From CAIKZZ01 sp035604595 (GTDB taxonomy: Bacteria > Pseudomonadota > Gammaproteobacteria > Steroidobacterales > Steroidobacteraceae): a stretch of DNA of 64,000 bases. Shown here in pieces: positions 58,572 to 64,000 of the stretch. Both the position numbers and the translations under genes were made by a program. The stretch lies in the NCBI GenBank assembly GCA_035604595.1, contig DATNIE010000026.1, positions 41,525-105,524 on the forward strand, given 5' to 3'. The notes below the pieces were generated by a model, which searched no databases, had not been told where the DNA came from, and was given only the letters and a program-made list of their open reading frames with translations. The stretch's first letter is position 1. The number at the start of each line of letters is the position of its first letter.

Positions 58572-61208
58572 ATGACCGACACTGCCGCCGGCTTCGTCAG
58601 CAGCGCGGAGCTCCGGAGCCGCTTCCTCGAGTATTTCAAGCGCCACGGTCACACGATCGTCGCCTCGAGCCCGCTGGTTCCGGGCAATGACCCGACGTTG
58701 CTGTTCACCAACGCAGGCATGGTGCAGTTCAAGGACGTCTTTCTCGGCAAGGAGCGGCGCCCGTACCGGCGGGCCGTGACCGCGCAACGCTGCGTGCGCG
58801 CCGGCGGCAAGCATAACGATCTGGAGAACGTGGGCTACACCGCGCGCCACCACACATTCTTCGAGATGCTCGGCAACTTCAGTTTCGGCGACTACTTCAA
58901 GCGCGACGCCATTCGCTTGGCCTGGGAGTTCATCACCCGCGATCTGGGACTGCCGAAGGAACGGTTGTGGATCACCGTGTTCGAGACCGACGACGAGGCT
59001 TTCGCCCTGTGGGTCGAGGAGGCGGGGGTTGCGGCCGATCGCATCGCGCGGCTCGGAGTGGCGTCCAACTTCTGGGCGATGGGCGACACGGGCCCCTGTG
59101 GCCCGTGCAGCGAGATCTTCTACGACCACGGACCAGGAATCGCGGGTGGCCCGCCAGGCTCGGCGGATGAGGGCGACCGCTACGTCGAGATCTGGAACCT
59201 CGTGTTCATGCAGTACGAGCGCTCGGCCGACGGCGTGCTTAACCCGCTGCCCAAGCCCAGCGTCGACACCGGCATGGGCCTCGAGCGCGTCGCGGCGGTG
59301 ATGCAGGGTGTCCACTCCAATTACGACATTGACCTGTTCAAGGACATCATCGCCGAGGCGGCGCGTGTCACTGGCACGCGCGAGCTCGGCTCGCCGAGTC
59401 TCAAGGTCATCGCCGACCACATCCGCGCCTGCAGTTTCCTGATCGTCGACGGGGTGCTGCCGTCCAACGAGGGTCGCGGCTACGTGCTCCGTCGCATCAT
59501 CCGTCGCGCGGTCCGCCACGGTTACCAGCTCGGCCAGACGCAGCCCTTCTTCCATCTGCTGGTCGACGTACTGGTCCGGCAGATGGGCGCGGCTTACCCG
59601 GAGCTCGCGAGCGGCGCGGAGCATGTGAAGCGCGTGCTCGCCCAGGAAGAGGCGCGTTTCGCCGAGACGCTCGCCTCGGGCATGGCGATCCTCGAGACCG
59701 CGATCGCCGGGCTCGGCGCAGCCGGCACCCGCCGGACGATCCCGGGCGAGACCGTGTTCAAACTCTACGACACGTTCGGCTTCCCGGTGGACCTGACGGC
59801 CGATATCGCCCGCGAGCGTGGGCTCAGGCTCGACGAGGCCGGCTTCGAGACTGCGATGAATGCACAGCGCGAGCGAGCGCGGGCGGCGAGCCGCTTCGGC
59901 GTCGACCTGCGCGAGTCGCTGCAGCTCGACCACCGAACCGAGTTCAGGGGCTACGAGTCGCTCGTCGCCGACGGCACGATCGTGGCGCTCCTCGACGAGG
60001 CCGGCGGCAGCGTCGCCGAGCTCGCGCAGGGCGCTCGCGGTCGCGTCGTGCTCGATCGTACCCCGTTCTACGCCGAGGGCGGCGGGCAGGTCGGCGATAC
60101 CGGAACGCTGGCGGCGGAAGGCGGGGACTTCGAGGTAGAGGATACGCAGAAGATCCGCGACGCCCACGCGCACACCGGCATCGTGACGCGTGGACGGCTG
60201 AAGGTCGGCGAGCGCGTCACGGCCGTGGTCGCCGCCGCTAAGCGCGCCGCGACGGCGCGCAACCACTCGGCCACGCACCTGCTGCATGCGGCGCTGCGCG
60301 CGGTGCTCGGGCGCCACGTGCAGCAGAAGGGCTCGCTGGTCGAGCCCGAGCGGCTGCGCTTCGATTTCTCGCACCCGGCGCCGGTCACGAGCGAGGAGCT
60401 CGCGCGGATCGAGAAACTCGTCAATGCCGAGGTGCTCGCAAATCGCGAGGCCGCGATCCGGCTGATGAGCTACGATGCCGCGCTCGCCTCCGGGGCTGTT
60501 GCGCTGTTCGGCGAGAAGTATGGGGATGTCGTCAGGGTGCTGAGCTTCGGTGATTTTTCGACCGAGCTGTGCGGCGGCACCCACGTTCATCGTACCGGCG
60601 ACATCGGCCTGCTGAAGGTCACCAACGAAGGCGGCGTGGCCGCAGGCGTGCGCCGCATCGAGGCCGTGACCGGAGAGGCCGCGCTCGCCTACCTCACGCT
60701 CGGCGAGCATTTCCTGGCGGAGATTGCCAGGCTCGTGCGCGGCGGGCGCGAGGATGCGGTGGCCAAGGTCGCGACGCTTGTCGACCGATCGCGGCGCCTC
60801 GAGAAGGAAATCGAGCAGCTGAAAGGGCGGCTCGCCAGCGGCAAGGGCATCGACCTCGCGGCGGGCGCTATCGAGATCGGCGGCGCGAAAATAGTCGCGA
60901 CAAGGCTTGACGGCCTCGATGCCAAGGCGCTGCGCGCAGCGGTCGACCAGCTCAAGGAGTCGCTTGGCCGCGCGGTCATCGTGCTCGGCTCCGTCGATTC
61001 GAACGGCAAGGTCCTGCTAGTCGCTGGCGTGACGCCAGACCTGACGCAGAGAATCGGGGCGGGCGAGCTCGCCGCGGCGGCGGCCGCGAAGGTCGGTGGC
61101 CGCGGCGGCGGGCGGCCTGACTTCGCCCAGGCCGGCGGTCCCGATGCCTCCCAGCTCGACGCGGCGCTCACACTCGTCGGGGAGCTGGCCGCGGCCCGAC
61201 TGGGTTGA
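58572..61208 (+). CDS. alaS: Alanyl-tRNA synthetase AlaS
   Basis: AlaS has 878 residues. The class II catalytic core is N-terminal (FTNAGMVQFKDVFLG, AQRCVRAGGKHNDLENVG), followed by the tRNA recognition region, the editing domain with HSATHLLHAALR and the zinc-binding CGGTH, and the C-Ala domain with a glycine-rich end (KVGGRGGGRPDFAQAGG). It follows recX by 80 bases; a TAGAAT at 58519-58524 may be its -10. recA-recX-alaS is the common proteobacterial order. Confidence 0.97.
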   Translation: MTDTAAGFVSSAELRSRFLEYFKRHGHTIVASSPLVPGNDPTLLFTNAGMVQFKDVFLGKERRPYRRAVTAQRCVRAGGKHNDLENVGYTARHHTFFEMLGNFSFGDYFKRDAIRLAWEFITRDLGLPKERLWITVFETDDEAFALWVEEAGVAADRIARLGVASNFWAMGDTGPCGPCSEIFYDHGPGIAGGPPGSADEGDRYVEIWNLVFMQYERSADGVLNPLPKPSVDTGMGLERVAAVMQGVHSNYDIDLFKDIIAEAARVTGTRELGSPSLKVIADHIRACSFLIVDGVLPSNEGRGYVLRRIIRRAVRHGYQLGQTQPFFHLLVDVLVRQMGAAYPELASGAEHVKRVLAQEEARFAETLASGMAILETAIAGLGAAGTRRTIPGETVFKLYDTFGFPVDLTADIARERGLRLDEAGFETAMNAQRERARAASRFGVDLRESLQLDHRTEFRGYESLVADGTIVALLDEAGGSVAELAQGARGRVVLDRTPFYAEGGGQVGDTGTLAAEGGDFEVEDTQKIRDAHAHTGIVTRGRLKVGERVTAVVAAAKRAATARNHSATHLLHAALRAVLGRHVQQKGSLVEPERLRFDFSHPAPVTSEELARIEKLVNAEVLANREAAIRLMSYDAALASGAVALFGEKYGDVVRVLSFGDFSTELCGGTHVHRTGDIGLLKVTNEGGVAAGVRRIEAVTGEAALAYLTLGEHFLAEIARLVRGGREDAVAKVATLVDRSRRLEKEIEQLKGRLASGKGIDLAAGAIEIGGAKIVATRLDGLDAKALRAAVDQLKESLGRAVIVLGSVDSNGKVLLVAGVTPDLTQRIGAGELAAAAAAKVGGRGGGRPDFAQAGGPDASQLDAALTLVGELAAARLG

Positions 61209-61415
61209 GGATCCGCAGGCCTCTACTGCGGCCATGACAGCCTGAGGTAAAAGAACCGCGTTGCCGGGGAGCGGCACGGTGTGTTCATTCTTGCCGCATT
61301 GCTGGCGTCACGAAGTGCGCGGCGGAGGCCGGGGACACCCGGCCTTCGCACAGGCAACGCGCCATGTCGCTGCCCCCGCGCCGCGCGAGGCTGCCGTGCA
61401 CTGCGAGGGCTTCTT

Positions 61416-61445
61416 TTGACCCGGCTTCCCGCTGACCAGTATGAT
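61416..61445 (+). promoter_or_regulatory. Promoter of tRNA-Ser
   Basis: TTGACC (61416-61421) and TATGAT (61440-61445) are 18 bases apart and match consensus in five of six positions each. The sequence just downstream is GC-rich (CGCGTCCGCC), as in stringently controlled stable RNA promoters. The tRNA begins about 20 bases after the predicted start. Confidence 0.75.
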
Positions 61446-61472
61446 CGCGTCCGCCGGGCCGACGGGCGCGCC

Positions 61473-61563
61473 GGAGAGATGGCCGAGTGGTCGAAGGCGC
61501 ACCCCTGCTAAGGGTGTATGGGCCAAAAGCCCATCGAGGGTTCGAATCCCTCTCTCTCCGCCA
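61473..61563 (+). tRNA. tRNA-Ser (anticodon GCU)
   Basis: The acceptor stem GGAGAGA pairs with TCTCTCC, followed by G and an encoded CCA at 61561-61563. The anticodon stem CACCC/GGGTG encloses the loop CTGCTAA with anticodon GCT at 61507-61509. A long variable arm (TATGGGCCAAAAGCCCATC region) is present, as required for a class II tRNA such as serine. The T arm reads GAGGGTTCGAATCCCTC. It reads AGC and AGU codons. Confidence 0.97.
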
Positions 61564-61676
61564 ATTTTTTCCTTTACAATCAATGCGTTACGATTAATCT
61601 GGCTGAGAAATCGGCGCGCTTGGCGGACTTCGATTTCTCACAGCTTCTCGTTCGAGCTCATGCTGTCTCAGCGTTC

Positions 61677-63389
61677 TCACCCGCTTCGTGCCCGACCGTC
61701 GCTTTCTGCCTGAGCAATCGTAGCGTCAAGCAGTGACATGAGTTTGCGGCGTGCGCCGTAGTGCACGCGAATTTGATTCACCCACGCCCGAGAACTCGGG
61801 CCGGGTGCGAGTGCGAGAGTCCGCGCAATTTGCTGCGCCTGATAAGCATAGGCGCGGGGCTGACACCGAGGAAGCGACGCATCGACGAAGCGCCGCAGCA
61901 GTCCGGCCGCACTCTCCGGGTAAGTTGTGGCGATCTGCTGGGCAAGACTGTCGAGTAGCTCCGGCGCGAGCGCGTGCTGCTCGGCCAGCACGCGGGCCGC
62001 ATCAAGGTCGCGATCAGCGATCAGTATTCTTGTGCGAAGGGATACATCGCGGCGCCCGTCAGGCAACGCGCGTTCTCTGCGGCGAAGATCCTCTAGTGCC
62101 CGTGGGCGGTAGCGCGGCCACCGCCGACCGGCCGAGTTCTTCAGGGCTCGCCAAGTCTCTACCGTCGGGTCACGTTGAAAGTCCTCCCAAAATAGCTCCA
62201 GGGCCTCGTCGGTCAGGCCGGCGCGCTCGTACTGCCGCGCAAGGAGCGCGCGCATCCCGGGCCAGTCGGGATGCGCCTTCAGTCCACGTTCGGCCCACTG
62301 CGTTGCGTCGCGGTGCCGGCCGGCTGCGTCACACACGGCGACAATGCGTTCATACGAGTGGCCGCTGGTGAGGTCCTGCGCAATTACCGCGATAAGCGTG
62401 CCCGCGTCGCCGCGTACAGCAGCGAGCGCCTCCATTCGCGCCGTCGGCCAGAAGAATTCGCTCCGAAAGCGGTTCTTCTCGGCGGGCGAGCGGGGAGGCA
62501 GTGCGTGAAATTCATCCTCGACGGTTTTCGCATAGAACGCTCGGCCCGCCTCATCGAGCAGTGGCCAGACTTTCCTAATCGGCAGAAAGCCCCACTGGTC
62601 TTCGCGCTGTAGCTCGAGCAGGGCCTTTGCCCGGGCTGCGCCAGCGGGATTGCTGCGGCCGAGGTTTTCGATGTAGCGCCCGACCATTTCCCGAATCCGG
62701 TCGCCGACGTCGCCTCCTGAATCGTCGCATTGCTCGTAGATCTTGAACAAGCGGGTGAGCGCGTACTCGTATAGCTCAATGCCGTCGTGGACGTCGGAGC
62801 CGGTCAATTCGCCGAGCAGCTCGATGACCGAGTCGATCTCACGGGCAAACTTGCGCGAGGCGCGCCAATCGAGAAATCGCGGTGCTCGCAGCAACCTGCC
62901 GAGCGCCTTGCGCAGCTCGCGCGGTGAATGCTGCGCCTGGTAGACACGCAGACGCCGCTCGATGGCCGGATCGGTCTCAGCGAAATCCAAGAGCCAGCCG
63001 GCCAGTCTTTCGGCGGGCTGGGCGGCGAGAAAGACGCGAAGATCGGAATACCCAGTGGCCTTGGACGTGCCGTTCGTGCCGGAATCCGCGCTCGCGTCGC
63101 CCTCGATTATTGGCCGGTCGCGAGCGACGATCGCGGTGGCGATGAGGTGCTTGCAGAACATCCCCTTCGCGAATGCAGGGCAGGTGCATCGTGACTCCGC
63201 TTCACGCCCGCCGAGCAGCAGCTGCACGGAGTAATCCTCGGTGCCGGACACGATGGCGTCGATCTGCATGTCGAGGCGAGCTGTAATCTCGACGGCGCCA
63301 GAGCGAACGTAGGACTGCGCGCGCCTGAAACTTGCCGAATTGGACAGTTGTTGCAGCTGGGCGTCCGTCGGCAATGCCTGGCGATCCAT
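61677..63389 (-). CDS. SWIM zinc-finger protein with helical repeat region, function unknown
   Basis: The 570-residue protein from ATG 63389 has an N-terminal SWIM zinc finger with C68-x-C70-x8-C79-x-H81 (CTCPAFAKGMFCKH), a motif that binds DNA or proteins. The rest is helical, with tetratricopeptide-like stretches (HSYERIVAVCDAAGRHRDATQWAERGLKAHP, LLARQYERAGLTDEALELFWEDF). No catalytic motif is recognised. It lies 18 bases after the DUF4143 ATPase gene on the same strand, so they are probably co-transcribed. Composition is less GC-rich than the core genes, and it sits next to tRNA-Ser. Confidence 0.75.
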   Translation of the reverse strand: MDRQALPTDAQLQQLSNSASFRRAQSYVRSGAVEITARLDMQIDAIVSGTEDYSVQLLLGGREAESRCTCPAFAKGMFCKHLIATAIVARDRPIIEGDASADSGTNGTSKATGYSDLRVFLAAQPAERLAGWLLDFAETDPAIERRLRVYQAQHSPRELRKALGRLLRAPRFLDWRASRKFAREIDSVIELLGELTGSDVHDGIELYEYALTRLFKIYEQCDDSGGDVGDRIREMVGRYIENLGRSNPAGAARAKALLELQREDQWGFLPIRKVWPLLDEAGRAFYAKTVEDEFHALPPRSPAEKNRFRSEFFWPTARMEALAAVRGDAGTLIAVIAQDLTSGHSYERIVAVCDAAGRHRDATQWAERGLKAHPDWPGMRALLARQYERAGLTDEALELFWEDFQRDPTVETWRALKNSAGRRWPRYRPRALEDLRRRERALPDGRRDVSLRTRILIADRDLDAARVLAEQHALAPELLDSLAQQIATTYPESAAGLLRRFVDASLPRCQPRAYAYQAQQIARTLALAPGPSSRAWVNQIRVHYGARRKLMSLLDATIAQAESDGRARSG

Positions 63390-63407
63390 TACCGTTCGTG
63401 CGCTTGG

Positions 63408-64000
63408 CTAAGCCGGGAAATGGTCCGGTCTTAGCGCGAGCAGGAATTCCCCGCACGGGACGCAGAGCACTTCGTCGAGTTTGAGTCGATCGTTGCCGCG
63501 ATAGAGCAGGTACCGCCGGCTTTGTGGATAGTCTTCGCCGAAGCTCTTGAGTGCGCGCAGATCCTCCGGCCGGATACGCGTTGAATTCTTGACCTCAATC
63601 GCGAAGATACCGCTTTCACCATAGATGACGAAATCAACCTCGACCTGAGAGCGGGTTTGCCAGTAATACAGTTCATGCCGGCCCGAAGAGTACCCACACC
63701 AAGCTCGCAGGTGCTGGGCGACGAGTCCCTCCAACGTGGCTCCGTCTAGCTCCGCGGCCGAGTCGAGCGGGCCGGTGGGACGGTTGGCGCGGAACACCCC
63801 GGCATCGAAGTAGTAGAACTTGGGGTGCGATGCCAATGCACGCTTCGCACGGCGCGTGAACACATCGAGGCGGAACGCGAGCAACAGGTCCTCCAGAATC
63901 TCGAGGTAACCCTCAGCCGTCTTGCGGCTGACCTGGCAGTCGCGGGCGATCGCTGCGAGGTTCAATACGGAGCCCTGCGCGAAGCTCATGGCTTCCAGGA
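63408..64000 (-). CDS. AAA-type ATPase of the DUF4143 family, C-terminal part (truncated by window edge)
   Basis: About 196 residues are visible, and the frame stays open to the window end (residues LEA precede the first ATG), so the AAA_14 ATPase domain lies outside. The visible part is the DUF4143 domain: SFAQGSVLNLAAIARDC helix-turn-helix-like stretch, ILEDLLLAFRLDVF, HPKFYYFDAGVFRANRP, then a PD-(D/E)xK-like strand pattern VDFVIYGESGIFAIEVKNS. These ATPases are widespread in mobile or accessory regions; their function is poorly known. Confidence 0.85.
   Translation of the reverse strand, partial: LEAMSFAQGSVLNLAAIARDCQVSRKTAEGYLEILEDLLLAFRLDVFTRRAKRALASHPKFYYFDAGVFRANRPTGPLDSAAELDGATLEGLVAQHLRAWCGYSSGRHELYYWQTRSQVEVDFVIYGESGIFAIEVKNSTRIRPEDLRALKSFGEDYPQSRRYLLYRGNDRLKLDEVLCVPCGEFLLALRPDHFPA

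Noticed and set aside
58020..60710. 896-codon frame opposite alaS and recX
   Set aside because: Shadow of alaS produced by GC-rich third positions; no domain recognised.
61213..61231. CCGCAG/CTGCGG hairpin after alaS as a terminator
   Set aside because: The stem is only 6 base pairs and is not followed by T residues.
61564..61600. T-rich stretch after tRNA-Ser as an intrinsic terminator
   Set aside because: The TTTTTT has no separate hairpin before it other than the tRNA itself; it may aid termination but cannot be called.
61473..64000. Attachment site repeat of the tRNA-Ser 3' end
   Set aside because: I looked for a second copy of the TTCGAATCCCTC region within the window and saw none; any distal copy would lie outside.

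Overview
The window is a GC-rich chromosomal segment of a gammaproteobacterium. The evidence for this is the complete division and cell wall (dcw) order running from mraZ to ftsZ-lpxC, the presence of zapD next to coaE and yacG, and the block coaE-pilD-pilC-pilB-pilA-pilR-pilS followed by sucC-sucD. As I recall it, that last arrangement is typical of Xanthomonadales and nearby lineages such as Nevskiales and Steroidobacterales. The family-level placement is inference. Nearly all genes are ordinary core genes with complete active-site motifs.

Layout. 1-17466: mraZ (its start lies outside the window), rsmH, ftsL, ftsI, murE, murF, mraY, murD, ftsW, murG, murC, murB, ddlB, ftsQ, ftsA, ftsZ. Most neighbours are joined by 4-base ATGA or GTGA overlaps. 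17467-24187: lpxC, a DciA-like gene on the opposite strand, a c-di-GMP-I (GEMM-I) riboswitch in front of an M23 peptidase, secA and a Nudix hydrolase. 24208-29004 (minus strand): a membrane-anchored winged-helix/beta-propeller protein, a glutathione S-transferase, yacG, zapD and coaE. 29012-36933 (minus): the type IV pilus set pilD, pilC, pilB, pilA, pilR, pilS, with a near-perfect sigma-54 promoter before pilA and a strong terminator after it. 37109-49625: sucCD, nadE, bamD (minus), rluD, pgeF, clpB behind a sigma-32-type promoter, an FmdB zinc ribbon gene, aspS and a small alpha/beta hydrolase. 49606-55312: mutS (minus), then a UbiA-type prenyltransferase and a GT-C-like membrane protein, then a small secreted DUF3761-type protein (minus). 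55667-61208: pncC, thpR, recA, recX, alaS. 61473-61563: tRNA-Ser(GCU). Beyond the tRNA the sequence is visibly less GC-rich and holds a SWIM zinc-finger gene and a truncated DUF4143 ATPase gene, both on the minus strand; this may be the edge of an integrated element.

How the parts work together. The first 20 kb encodes peptidoglycan precursor synthesis, the septal machinery and the committed step of lipid A synthesis. A c-di-GMP sensor on the adjacent M23 peptidase leader suggests that envelope remodelling is tied to the motile/sessile switch. The type IV pilus operons nearby are another process commonly controlled by c-di-GMP. The recA-recX-alaS and mutS block covers DNA repair.

The items most worth a second look are the riboswitch-M23 leader, the UbiA/GT-C pair lodged between mutS and pncC, the long basic tail on SucD, and the gene pair beside tRNA-Ser.
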